Part shown: positions 50,229 to 62,627 of the stretch, piece by piece
Numbering within the stretch: position 1 is the first letter of the stretch
How the letters are laid out: the number at the start of each line of letters is the position of its first letter
Made by a program: the position numbers and the translations under genes
The notes under the pieces: model-generated
Seen by the model: the letters and a program-made list of their open reading frames with translations, nothing else
Database searches by the model: none
What the model was told of the DNA's origin: nothing
Assembly (NCBI GenBank): GCA_018524725.1
Contig: JAEUWP010000335.1
Span: 496,001-560,000 of the forward strand
From: Podaxis mareebaensis
Lineage: Eukaryota; Basidiomycota; Agaricomycetes; Agaricales; Agaricaceae
DNA length: 64,000 nucleotides
Direction of reading: 5' to 3'

Positions 50229-51364
50229 ATGCCTGGGATCGAACTCAGCAAAAGCGTCTTGATTACGGGAGCAACAGCTGGTATTGGGCGCACACTGGCA
50301 TACGCAATTAGACATCTTCCCAACAAGCCCCAAGTTATCGCTGCCGGTAGACGCCAAGATCGTTTGGATGAATTAGCGAAGGACGGATTTGAGACTTACA
50401 AGCTGGACGTTGGTGCAGACAGAGCCACCCTCAAGAACAACGTCGAGGAGCTCTTAACCAAGTACCCCGACGTAGGTCCCGAATTAGATTGCATCTGTGC
50501 CGACCTTGATTTCTGCGGAATATTATAGCTGGATACCATCATCTTGAATGCGGGAATCCAGAGACAGTTTAACTTCAAGCAAGAGGTCGATCTCGACAGT
50601 GAGTAGTGCGTTTCCTCACGTCAGTCTGTACCGACAGAAGGCGATAGAACTCGAATATGAGATGAACATCAACTATAACTCCGTCGTCGTGCTTACTACC
50701 TACTTTCTTCCTCACCTTTTGAAACTGGGCGTAAGTCTGGCTCAACAAACCTCACACGCCTGTTGTGATTCATCTGATCGTGGTCGTAGTCGCAAGGTCG
50801 CCAGACATTCCTCGTTACCGTTACGTCCGGACTCGCCATTTTCCCGAGTCCCAAAGTGCCCAACTACTGTGCTTCAAAAGCAGCCGTACACTCCTTGACT
50901 CTTTCCCTCCAGGCCCAACTGGCTGGAACGGGCGTGAACGTTCTGGAAATCATCCCACCGTACGTCTCCTCAATCCAATGTTCTCAGCAACCGTATGATA
51001 TCACAAGACCCATGGCGCTCACGCAACCATCGTTCTCCTTATAGCCTCGTTGAGTCGGAATTGCACGACGGTGAGTACCTGCACGACTTTCATTCCTGTT
51101 TCATCTCTGGCGTGCCGACGGAGGTGGCGTTTACGGGTTTATGGAATACGGTTTCTGATGCATTTCGTTTCTTATCTCGTAGCCGAGGGAACGACGGAAG
51201 CACTGTCCAAAGTGTGGATGCCGCTCGAAGAATTCGTTCCTATCGTTACGAAAGGGCTTGTTGCTGGTACTCCCCATATCACCGCTGGAATGGCTGAAGG
51301 AGCATGGGATAGGTTCGAGAAGGGGAAGGATGAGATTGTCGCGTCGTTTTACAAGGCACATTAA
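50229..51364 (+). CDS. Short-chain dehydrogenase/reductase, tandem copy 2
   Basis: Paralogue of the gene at 48578. Start at 50229 gives MPGIELSKSVLITGATAGIG and AAGRRQDRLDELAKDGFETY. The first intron falls at the same place as in copy 1, after KYPD. Further pieces are LDTIILNAGIQRQFNFKQEV, MNINYNSVVVLTTYFLPHLL, VTVTSGLAIFPSPKVP, the active-site NYCASKAAVHSLTLSLQAQL, VNVLEIIPPLVESELHD, and a C-terminus DRFEKGKDEIVASFYKAH at TAA 51362-51364. Catalytic Ser, Tyr and Lys are all kept (YCASK), so both copies should be active. A short run near 50610-50660 before KLEYEMNINY has an unusual extra exon edge I could not fix. Confidence 0.88.
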
Positions 51365-51730
51365 AAACAGGGTAATCATTAGGAAAGAAAAACCTCGGGG
51401 ATGAGATGAGTGTATGGTACGATATAAGATGTTAAGAATGATTGAATTAACGTCAAGGTCTGCGACTATCTCACTTATGCGATCCTATAAAAAGTCAAGC
51501 GTTGTGAGGATCAAGCGAGTCGAGAATGAAGCAGGGAGCACAATGCCAAGAAGCATCTGACCGGCTATTAAGACCCCTAATCCCCATCAGGCAAGGGAGG
51601 TTGATAAGATCATCTCTGCGAGCACTCGAGTCATTGAAATTTGCAACATTTGGCGTTTAACCGTGTGCACGATCCAGCTGACAACGCTTCTGGATCTCCC
51701 TCACCACCCATATCCACATCTTCTGGAAAT
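51365..51730. other. Intergenic region upstream of LYS1
   Basis: No gene seen; contains the LYS1 promoter and the SDR 3' flank. Confidence 0.45.
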
Positions 51731-53003
<1,273 letters not shown>

Positions 53004-53224
53004 ATGAATATGTGGGAAAGTGATGCCAAGGCGTATGGTTGCCATGTGTTGTGTGATTGTAGTTTGTTCTGTCTACACGTCGTTGTCCGTTGGCCTGATC
53101 GATCTGTGTTTGAGCTGAGAGAGAGATACTAATACTATTCTTCACAACAACTAATCCACTTTCTTCCTTCTTATTCTTCTTCCCGTGGCTGGCCACTTTC
53201 TGTCTCCCTCACTCTCTTTCGTCC

Positions 53225-54565
53225 ATGGCCTGCACTCTCGTCCCCACCATCCAAATCTCCCCTGCACCCCCTCAGGAGCACTTTCCGGAGCCTTACTCTC
53301 CTTTCCGCAACCTTTCCTTCCCAGAGCCCGACAAAGACTCCTTCAGGTCAACCCACCTCACCCCGCCCCCGACCCACACCACCTTCGCCAAACACCTTTC
53401 CCCCCTTTGTCCTCCGGATGCCCCAGTGACCAACAAGGGCCTTGAAAGAGAGCGTTTTGAGGCCCTCCTCAAGGCCTCGAGGGAGAGAAATGCTCTCGTC
53501 GGCGCAAAGAAGGCCGTAGACCTCCGCAAGGAGATTGCCCACAAAGCGCACAGGAATAAGCTGGGTGTGTCTCCCCCTGCTCTCTCTTCGTCGAAGCTTG
53601 CTCACACTGTTCCCCCAGTTGAGCGCCGCGCGCTCTTCCTCTCAAAAGTCCAAGCACCTCCCTCTCCGACTGCGACGGTCACCCCAAAGACACCACCCGA
53701 CTCCCCAGCTATCTTCCACTATTCTCTCCCTTCCCCGGGACTCGTCTCGCCTCTTGCTATGTTTGACTCTCTCCATGAAAATAATGACTCTAATATTCGT
53801 ACATGCCAGCCATGGGTCGAACAAGTCGACTTCCGCCTCTCGAATGACGACAAGAAGCAAACTTCCCAAAGTGCCGGGCTTCCCAAGGCAAATAAAGCAG
53901 CTCAAGTGCTGCCATCTCTAGACCAGATCTCTGCCCGTCTGAAGACGCTGGCTTCGGCACGTTCCACTACGATTGTTGACGGGCTGCGTCCACCCGCAGC
54001 TGTACCAGTGCAAGCATCCTCGATACCCTCAAACAGGTCGGCCACAATAGAGATCGGCCGCCTGAAGATGCCAGTCCGTGCACCCAAGCCAATTACGGCT
54101 TCTGTTTCAGAATCGCCACCTATCCAACCCCATCAGGTTCCCATCACCTCTTCTCCCCCCAAGCCTCCAGTCGCACCATTCCCTTCGGATTTACAAGTCA
54201 CAACGACCGTTGTCCCGAGGACAGCCATAGCTCCTTCGGCGCAACTTACAGAATCTAATCTGAAAATCCTTGATGCTAGGGAACGCAAGGCACACAACAT
54301 GCTTTCGACCCTCCGCAGGCGGACCTTGTCAACTCCTCAGCAGCCTTTGCAGGCTGCGCCAGTCGTTAATACCGCAATGCCTGGGTCCTTGACCCGGAAC
54401 GCGGCGAGGAGGACAATGCCTCTGCCTCTGCCGGAAGAGGTCATGGAATTAGACATGGACGGCAGAAAATCTCGATGGAAACGTCACAGTGCACCTGCTG
54501 ATCTCATGCCGAGAGAGCGCGTTGGGTTCGAACACCCTGTCTTTGTTCTCCCCGGAGCTTTCTGA
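53225..54565 (+). CDS. Disordered Ser/Pro-rich protein of unknown function
   Basis: I do not recognise a named family. Start at 53225 gives MACTLVPTIQISPAPPQEHF. An open frame runs to TGA at 54563-54565 (446 residues), but 53565-53618 looks like a 54 nt intron with GT and AG ends, a pyrimidine-rich 3' part, and length divisible by three, so the true protein is probably 428 residues. The best-conserved-looking part is a charged helix, LERERFEALLKASRERNALV, followed by KKAVDLRKEIAHKAHRNK and VERRALFLSKVQAPPSPTAT. The rest is rich in Pro and Ser with many SP/TP sites, possible kinase targets. No signal peptide or membrane segment. A second helix, ILDARERKAHNMLSTLRRRT, lies near the C-terminus. 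Confidence 0.75.
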   Translation: MACTLVPTIQISPAPPQEHFPEPYSPFRNLSFPEPDKDSFRSTHLTPPPTHTTFAKHLSPLCPPDAPVTNKGLERERFEALLKASRERNALVGAKKAVDLRKEIAHKAHRNKLGVSPPALSSSKLAHTVPPVERRALFLSKVQAPPSPTATVTPKTPPDSPAIFHYSLPSPGLVSPLAMFDSLHENNDSNIRTCQPWVEQVDFRLSNDDKKQTSQSAGLPKANKAAQVLPSLDQISARLKTLASARSTTIVDGLRPPAAVPVQASSIPSNRSATIEIGRLKMPVRAPKPITASVSESPPIQPHQVPITSSPPKPPVAPFPSDLQVTTTVVPRTAIAPSAQLTESNLKILDARERKAHNMLSTLRRRTLSTPQQPLQAAPVVNTAMPGSLTRNAARRTMPLPLPEEVMELDMDGRKSRWKRHSAPADLMPRERVGFEHPVFVLPGAF

Positions 54566-55423
54566 ATAACGAGACCCTTTCGCTATTGTCTTCGCTGTTT
54601 TTTTTACATCACCGCTTTTGTGTGCAGAATTTCGGCGCTCAGCAGCATCCTTTCTTTCGACATTCTTATTTTATTGTTGCTGGACTTGTTTAGTGTTTTT
54701 TCGTTGACATCCCAATGCAGGACAATGCTCTTACCTTTGCTTTCTTGCTTACTTCTTGTCCCGTGTACTTTTACACTTTACCTTCTTACTCTGCTAAACC
54801 GTTGTTGATTCTTTTTCTTCTTCCTGCTACTTTACCCTAGCTTGTGTATTTTTGGTTCACACCCCTGTTACTCTTCTCTCTTATTGTCTCGACTTCCCTC
54901 CGCTATCCTCTTGTCGACTGATGCCGCTTTCCCAGTTAGGAAAGGCAAAGGCAATTCCACTCCCTCACGCTTGTTTTCGTTGCGGTTGCACACTAGCTGT
55001 GCGACCTTACAAGGGGGCTGTGCCTTGTGTATCTTGTAGTTTCATAAATGACTTGTGACACCTTTACATCCGAGAACCGCAATAAATCACTGATGAATAA
55101 GGGCTTCATCCTTCCTTGTAACACCTGAGCTCAGTTTGGCGTGTGGATGGTAAAAACAGCAAGTCTGAATTGATGATAGCCAAGGGGGTTAAGCATGAGG
55201 AAGATTTTCACAAATCAGATCACCTATACAAAGCTACGGAAACAAAGCAAGAAAGCAAACACCGTGGAGGAAAACATCAAAGCAAGACCTGAGCAATAGT
55301 TACAGATATTCAGGTGACTGTCCATATGCGAAGTCCAAGAATTCAAGATATAGTAGTAGTGTGTACACAGATCGGAGGAGACCTGGGAGGGAAGGTTCGT
55401 AAGCCTTTTAATATACCCGCGGT
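54566..55423. other. Intergenic region between convergent genes
   Basis: Pyrimidine- and T-rich 3' flank of the disordered-protein gene, an AATAAA-like signal near 55081, then the IES1 3' flank. No gene seen. Confidence 0.45.
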
Positions 55424-57713
55424 TCATTTCCGAGAGGTAGAACTTCGCGGTAAGCGTATGACGTTTCGAGCCGAGGGAGAGGCAGAGGACATTGACGAGG
55501 GAGCAGGTCCTGAACTATTGTTGGAACTGCTTGTCCGAGCCGCCAACGCAGGAACTTGTGGGCCGTGTGGTGGTGGACCTGCAGCTGAGGGTGAATATTG
55601 CGCCGGCTCATACCGAGATGGAACATATTGGGAGGTGGGACGGTGGTGCGAGTGATGAGGGTGAAGCCCAGGGCTATGGTATGGAAGATCCTCAAAGTCA
55701 GGGTCGGGTTGTTCCTGTTCTTGCTGCTCCTGTCGATGTGACTCCCTTGGTTTTTGCTCCCTGGACTCGTGCATCTGAGGCTGTTGGTGATGACGCTGTT
55801 GTGGTTGGGAATGGTGCCTTTGGTGATGGCGCCGGGATTGGTGTTGCACCTGCTGAGACGGCTGTTGATGCTGTTGAAGTGGAACATTTGGAATACCGAA
55901 TACCCTATTGATAACATCCAGGCGGCGTCCTGGACGGCAACAATGATCGCAAATCAATCATAAGGTGCTAATAAAACAGTGTTCTGAAATACCCACTGTA
56001 ATCTTGTCGGACATTGTCATCCATAAGTTCGTCATCAGAGTCAGCAAGGGGATCGGTAGTATTCACGATATGCCATGCGTCTGAACAAAACGTAAGATGG
56101 TGCTTATATGCGAATCTTTATTGATAGGCTTACGTTCGAGCATCGTTCGCTCTTCGCCATGATGCCGGGGTCCAGAGTATGAATATCGGCGAGGGAGTTC
56201 CATTACTGGAGCCACTGAAATGAATTAGTCAATGAGGATCCAATCACACCCTTGAAACATTAAAAGAAAGTCGCGGTTTCTATTCTTACCTGGACTTTGG
56301 GGATGCACGGGAGGGGGTGGAGGCTCTCGCTCTCGACTTGGGCCTGGGACGTAATACATGAAGCCCAGATCATCCTTTGGTGCATCGAGGTTCTGTCGAT
56401 TTGATCGAGGGCGCGGCGGATTGGCCTCTGGGGCTGCTCAGACGGAAATCAAAAATAAGCAAAGGTCATGGGAGCCCGAGAAGAGTGAAGTGATTACCTG
56501 GGACAAAATGCGGCAAAGCGGAATTCCTGGACTTCTTTTCGTTTTCTACCGAGGCAACAAGGCGCTGCAAAAATATGTTCCGCTGTGCAGTCATTTTTCG
56601 TCCCCATTCTATTTCTTCTGGCGTGTCGACATTCTCTAGATTTTGCTCTGCCTCAGTGAGGTACCGCATTTTCGGTACTTTAGGCCTATTGGCCCTGGAA
56701 TATTCATCATCCCAAGGATTGGGTCCTTCGGAGTCTTCTAGGTAGTGATAGATCAACCAAAGAAACACTTTAGCACGGTCAACCGAGGCTAGGCCCTTCT
56801 TGGGAAGGAAAAGGTCCAAGAAATTCAGGGAACCATCGAAATGCACGACTGCCAGGGGCTAGGCGTAGGATCAGTTAGGTGGTATAGAGTTCACAGCGAT
56901 GAAGGTATTCATCTCACCGCGGCGTGGTTGGAGAGTACAAAAATTAAGTTAACAACGCTAGTGGGAGGTTTCTGGCCTGCTTGCTTTGAGAGAGTAAACG
57001 TGGGCATCACAGTTTATTTACGGCATGAGCGTGATGCTTACACTCTTCGAAAGAATTTCCTCAGGTGTCGACGGTGGGATTGTTTTCAGCTCATGAGGCA
57101 GTAGGGCAGCCTTGAGACAGTTTTTAATGCGAGGAGCGTCTTGCGCGTTTCCATCAGTCTTTTGGAGCGACGGGACGGGGTGATAGGTTCGTAGCGCCGT
57201 TTTCATTTCTGGAAAAACTAAGAGGTTCTAAATGAATGGTGTCATCCCGATAAAGGCGATAGAACGGTATCTTACAGGCCATCGTTGTATTAATCCGGCC
57301 GACGTTTGTGAGTAGAGAGAATTTGGCTAGCTCGGTTGCAAAAGCCGGGGTATCGATCATCTTGTCTTTGAGGACCTTGGAACATTTGGCAGAGCTGTAC
57401 AAGGCATTGATGTAGAGCTCAGAGAATGGGATTCTTGCTGTTTTTCCAGGAGTGGTACTGGTAAAGGCGGCAGTTGTGTCCGAGAAAATGTAGTTGAGGA
57501 GGTCAAACTGAACATCCTCACGTGTGAGGGGTTCAGCGTCATTGCGCTTAATTGGCAGAGCCTTTCGACTCAGGTATCCAACTCTAGAGGCGGAAGAGGT
57601 GATGAGAGTCTATATGGCCATTCCATGAAAGAGAAAACCAACGGTGGAATGGGGTCGGGTGGCCACGCAGGTAGATTCGAGTGAGATGAGCCGGTTGCGG
57701 ACGTGGAAGCCAT
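55424..57713 (-). CDS. INO80 chromatin-remodelling complex subunit, IES1-like
   Basis: The fungal-specific IES1 subunit works with INO80 in histone exchange and nucleosome spacing. The conserved half reads KALPIKRNDAEPLTREDVQF, DLLNYIFSDTTAAFTSTTPG, YINALYSSAKCSKVLKDKMI, DTPAFATELAKFSLLTNVGR, MKTALRTYHPVPSLQKTDGN, then VVHFDGSLNFLDLFLPKKGL, ASVDRAKVFLWLIYHYLEDS and NPWDDEYSRANRPKVPKMRY. Further exons give EIEWGRKMTAQRNIFLQRLV and PRRYSYSGPRHHGEERTMLE. The tail (55680-55900) is rich in Gln, His and Pro, ends RLPRSSTSRK, and is disordered. Stop is TAG/TAA-type at complement of 55424. The first exon is a guess: an ATG at 57713 (MASTSATGSSHSNLPAWPPD) splices in frame to VGYLSRKALPIK with a non-standard donor. 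Confidence 0.8.
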
Positions 57714-58205
57714 GAAGCAAGGATAGTGCGAACACGAGGCAAGGAAGCTAAGCAAGGCCAGACGCCCTGCATTTCCCAAATCTCGAATAATCGAACGCGA
57801 AGGGTGAGACCGTTGAATGATCTCACGTGTGCCTCGAGAAGTGTTACTTCGTGGTAAGCGAAGTTATGTCGTAAATGAATGCTTTTCCTGTAAAAGTCCG
57901 AATGATTCCTCGTGAAAGGTGAGAGAAGAAGGTATACAGTAGAGTCGATTGTACTGGGACCGGAGTTACCTAGTGTTCGGTCAAAAACGCATGTCTTAGG
58001 AATTGAAGCACGACTGATTGCAGAGATGACTCTAGGCGCCTATGTTGACTTGGCAGGATTTCCGATTCCACCAAACCCGTTCCAACTCCATCCAGGGAAG
58101 AATGGATGACATCGCCCACAGCAATTCCAACAGTTTACGACATTATGTCAGCAGTCCATCAACGAATTCCCAAATTCCCTTTCTGGTCATTCACTTATAC
58201 CAACC
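57714..58205. other. Intergenic region between divergent genes
   Basis: Shared promoter of IES1 (minus) and TIM8 (plus). No gene or repeat seen. Confidence 0.45.
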
Positions 58206-58625
58206 ATGGCCGACCAGCTTGACCCCGCTACCCAGGTACTTGTGTCCGTTCAGCGAATCGTAACTTGAGAAACTCATCATCATTACAGAAGGAGCTTGCT
58301 CAGTTCATAGAGCAAGAACAGAGCCAGGTTGGTTCTCTGCTGGTGCCACTCCTTCCTGAAACTTGACACACTTCCCACCATCCATCAGGCCAGAATACAG
58401 TCTACCATCCACCAGTTGACTTCCACATGTTGGGACAAGTGCGCCACACAACTCCAACCCGCACCCATCCCCACTAATTACGTTTCTTGTAGATGCATCA
58501 CAGGCGCACCTGGTAATTCGTTCTCGCGAAGCGAAGAGGGCTGCTTGGCCAACTGCGTTGAACGCTTTTTGGACGCCAGTCTCTATCTGGTGAACCAAAT
58601 TCAAAACAAGAGAGCATCACAATAA
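58206..58625 (+). CDS. TIM8: Mitochondrial import inner membrane translocase subunit TIM8
   Basis: A small intermembrane-space chaperone that pairs with TIM13 and guides membrane proteins to TIM22 or TIM23. Four short exons: MADQLDPATQ, then KELAQFIEQEQSQ, then ARIQSTIHQLTSTCWDKC, then ITGAPGNSFSRSEEGCLANC, VERFLDASLYLVNQIQNKRA, SQ, ending TAA 58623-58625. The twin CX3C motifs are CWDKC and CLANC, 16 residues apart, as in the family. Three introns, one splitting the Lys of DKC. About 89 residues. No exon is long enough to be noticed as a gene alone, so automatic calls may miss it. Confidence 0.93.
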
Positions 58626-58768
58626 TAGATTCTCGAATGCTTGTAATGGACAGATCTCAGTACAAGGTATCATCCCTGGTCTTACACCACGGTACAGCGT
58701 GAATATACAGATAGATGGGAAAATAGTCATACAAATCCAAAGTCTACAGTTGAGCGTGCACGCCTCCC

Positions 58769-60613
58769 TTAATGCCTCCCTCTGCCCAACATATACGCAA
58801 TGCCAGCTGGAAAGAAGAAAGAGAACGCGTCCAGGATTTCGCGTTTGCGCCGAAGTCTGATGGGGATATCCACAGCCGTCGAAACCTCGGGGATTGTGTC
58901 CAGAGTACCAGTCTCGTAGTACTTGGTCACTGCTTCGTCCTTTTCCCTCCACAAGTCCCGGAGCCACACGTCGAATCTATCTTTTTCCCCTTCTGGGATG
59001 TCGACCTCGGCAGCATTCTTCACAGATTTATCTCCATTCGACGGGCTCGAGGGCAAGTTGCCTATGGGAACATCCTCCCGGACATCGAACAGCCGCAAAT
59101 GCATATGGATAGCTGGTGGTGCAACGCCGCCGAAGAATATGGATCGCAAGGTGTAGTAGCTTTGGCCGTATCCCATTGGGGGGACGCCTGTGAACCTCGT
59201 GAGCAACTCCCTGAAACGATCAATGTACGGCGAGCTTACCAGGGTACACCACCGTCAGATCAAGCAATTTCAAGTCAGGAACACAGGGAGCGAGAGACCG
59301 CAAGCTATAGTGCAAGCCCGTTGACCTAGGAAGAAGCATGTTCTTCATGTCGGGCTATGCGAGAAGATAAGCCGTTTTTCGTGGAAAACATAATAAAAGA
59401 AAAAGCAACATACAATACCCATCTTGTCCGCAAACTTCCTGCTAATCGGTCTAGTGTCTTTGCTGACCAGAGTGCCTTCGGGATAGAGCAAGAAACAGAA
59501 CGGCCTGTCCTCTTTCCTTGCCTCCTTACCCAAGGACGCCAAGTGTGAAGCAAGTTGCACCCGGTCGGAGGCCCATGAGCGGGCAAGGAATATGAAGTTG
59601 AAGAATTGCATACCCTGCCTTTTGTTATGCCAACGTACTCTAGGAGTAGATCCAATACGTACCCATCCAAGTATAGGCACCCATCGTAAACTCTTCTTGA
59701 GTGTGATAAACACGTGTCGGTGTACACCATTGGGCCCAATGAAGTAGAGTAGGCACCAAGCATACCACCAGTCCGCATAAATCTTCAACCATGATTAGAG
59801 TGGATAGAAGAGGAAGGGTCAAGAGGCGCTTACTTGATGATTAGCTATGAGGACGAACTTGCTTGGCAAGTTCAAGGTAACTACCTCTCCTTCGGCATCC
59901 TTCTGCACAACACGGTCGATCTCCTCCCTGCTGAACTTTCCTGGGCCTTGCGTTTCGAACGTAATCCGTAACTTGGTCGGTGCAAACCACTGACACATCA
60001 AGACTAACGATCCATACGATCCATAAGTCTCACACACGATCGACCTAGCCCAAACACACGTACTCAAAAGGCATCCAAAGCACCCTTTCGTCCAGCGTAT
60101 TCCCTCATAGTAAAGTCTCCTTGCAGAGCGAAAAGGGAGAAGCCTTATAGGAAGTATGAGGAAGAATTGCGTCCCATTGATCATGAGGCAGGCGAACAGC
60201 CACAGAATAACGAACGCTATCGTCTTGAACGTCCGCGACCATAGCGCTGGAGGGCGCGCTGAGATGGGAAGAGTGTACAAATCCGGTCTCTTTGACGTCC
60301 AGAGCCCGCACATGTGGGAGATGGCCTTGAGGAGGAAGAATAGAGGGGACGGGTACTTGAGGAAGGGGGCGGTGGGAGCTTGATGAGGACCCTACAAGCG
60401 TCATCCATAGCGTGGCGCGCGTCCTCAGGGCGCCTGACTCGGCTAGGGTAGTTATTTACCAATCACCGCCTTAAGTACAATAATGTATCCTTAGGTTCAA
60501 GTGCTACTTGGTGACCACCAACAGGAGTAAAAACTCACGAGGCCTTCTCAGCCTTTGGCCTGCACTCCCTGGTTTCCGAAGGTTTGTGCATATTTGTGTG
60601 TGCTAGCTTCCAT
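58769..60613 (-). CDS. 1-acyl-glycerophosphate acyltransferase (LPAAT/CST26 type)
   Basis: A membrane enzyme that adds an acyl chain to lysophospholipid. Clear exons give FLKYPSPLFFLLKAISHMCG, LWTSKRPDLYTLPISARPPA, a hydrophobic span FKTIAFVILWLFACLMINGT, RLYYEGIRWTKGCFGCLLS, and LPSKFVLIANHQ joined to IYADWWYAWCLLYFIGPNGV. This makes the catalytic NH(X)4D motif (NHQIYAD). Then come FITLKKSLRWVPILGW, MQFFNFIFLARSWASDRVQL, FCFLLYPEGTLVSKDTRPIS (the EGT substrate motif) and PDMKNMLLPRSTGLHYSLRS. The C-terminus ends at TGA/TAG-type stop, complement of 58769, after GIAYMLGRGRH. The 5' end is not resolved: an exon reads YIIVLKAVI then APTAPFLK, but the ATG could be at 60613 or nearby. Around 400 residues. 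Confidence 0.83.
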
Positions 60614-60641
60614 CTTTTCCTGGTACATATATCTGTTTAAT

Positions 60642-62627
60642 CTAACAGCTGAACGGTCTTCCGACAACATGGGTCGCGTAAGCGACGGTAATTAGCTGCA
60701 GATGTCCAAAGTATTAGAGCATGTCATTATTGTGGTGGAAGAGAGAGACTGTTACCTTGATCGATACATACGTCCCAGCGATGCACATGAATCCACCGGC
60801 AATGACAGTGAGAATAGAGAGTATGAACATGACCGGTCGCCTGTACAACCCACATCTGCCTTCAAACTGAAGAGTGTCATACAACCAGAAGAAACCCGCG
60901 AGGCCATAGGTATACCACGAAGCGAAGAGCGCTGCGGAGATACCGATCAGATAGGAAAAGATTGGTACAGCTATAGCCAGAATGAAGGCCAGGCCGACTG
61001 CAATCAAGCACAAGACGATCCACACTATCCACCCGAGGAATGTGTGCGTGTAAATATGTCGTGAATGGCGAAAGAAGCGGACAAAAACTAGTTTAGCCGC
61101 GGTATGGGAGTATAATCCTGCTGCACTGTTGGGAGTTAAATAATCCTGAAAAACGAATGGCTGAGACTAACATCAGGAAATTCGGCAATGCAATGCCCCA
61201 AGTGGCCTTTGCCCATTTGGTGGGCAATGAGAACAGAGCCGGGGAGGCGACAGTGTTGCCGATGTATACGTAACTGTGAATTTTCTGTTCGGTTGATCCA
61301 CCAGCGATAGTAAGGATCCTTACATGATCACAGCGAAGAGGGTGTAGAATATCGTGGCAAAGCCTTGGAGGCACCATGCGGCCTGCTCACTGTGAGTTTG
61401 CAACCGGGTCAACTATCGAAAGACGCCCGACCTTCATGGCATCTTGAGGTCTTCGCATCTCCGATATAAGAATGAAAAACCTATGACGATCCATTAGTTT
61501 ACACAGGTACGGCGCAAGGAATTGACGTTACATAAAATGCCCTAACAGTACCCGGAGTACAGCGTCGTGTCCATGTCGCATCATAGAATATGTAACTTAC
61601 CAGCATAGGAGAAGACCTAACAACAAAAAAGTAAATTCCTTGTAACCGGTGACAAGAGTAGGGGCCGTTTGCGTACCGGATTAGTAATGGCGAGGAAGGC
61701 TTGGTAGAAATTCGTCGTTATCGTTACAGAAAGAGTGCGATTTGGCACCGGATTGACACCAGCGGCGACCATAGCCAGGATTCCAGCCGTAGTAATAAGG
61801 GCAACGCTCAGAAGGCCGAGCCAGCTGAGGCGGTCCAATGTGCGAGGAAGCGATAGAATAAGGGTGGCTACCGCGAAAATAAGGAGGAAGTACATAGCAC
61901 AGAGTCCGTTGTCAGACAGCGACGATAAGGCCTGTTGCCCTGATAACAGTTGCGAGCCCTATTTCTTATTGCAGGTGTCAAAAAATGAGCTACAGAAAGG
62001 CCACCTACTGTCCCACAGATTGCGAATATGACTGTCCCAGCGGAAAGTATCTCTCTGAGTATGGGACCCCCCATGATCATACCAGCATCACCCCTGCAAC
62101 CATTGTCAGAAGGGCGGGATCACATAGAAAGTACTCACCTACATGTTGTGCACGTTGGGATGGTTAAGTTTGAAGTCGATGAGGAGTTTCGCTGTAAACA
62201 GCCCAAAAACACCAAGGAACACGATCTGGTATTCACGACTCGGTAACAGTTCTGCGGTGATCCAAATATATTATTCACCAAAACAACTGCAGGAACGATA
62301 CCTAAAGGACCCGAGTCAGTCCCCAGAGCACTCCACAACTGAGGATCGTTCATACCGACGACTGCCAGTGAAGAAGGCAGTGACAACATTCCATTGCTCA
62401 CGATCTCCGCTATCATTAGCAGGGAAACGAACTGGAACATAGAGTCGAGCGATCAGCGGTAACATTGTGAGCGAAGCGCATACCTGCCAACTGAGAGTTT
62501 TGTAGTGGAAATCATGATCCGGATCCTCTATGAAAACGTCTGTCGCGTCTTTATCATGCGGTGTTGAAGTATCAGGGAGATCTGGAGAGGTGCCTCCCTT
62601 GAAAGAATGCGATCGCTCCTTGTGCAT
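60642..62627 (-). CDS. Amino-acid transporter, MTR-like (Aa_trans family)
   Basis: A second Aa_trans-type carrier, close in layout to the Neurospora MTR neutral amino-acid permease. Start at 62627 gives MHKERSHSFKGGTSPDLPDT and DPDHDFHYKTLSWQ, spliced to LVSLLMIAEIVSNGMLSLPS, SLAVVG, then GIVPAVVLVN and LFTAKLLIDFKLNHPNVHNM. Further parts are GDAGMIMGGPILREILSAGT, FAICGTVGG, LLSGQQALSSLSDNGLCAMY, RTLDRLSWLGLLSVALITTA, and HFMFFILISEMRRPQDAMKA. A later exon is YVYIGNTVASPALFSLPTKW, and the end reads WLYDTLQFEGRCGLYRRPVM and GTYVSIKLITVAYATHVVGR, finishing PFSC at TAG (complement of 60642-60644). Ten or more introns. Expected in the plasma membrane as a proton symporter. Confidence 0.9.
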
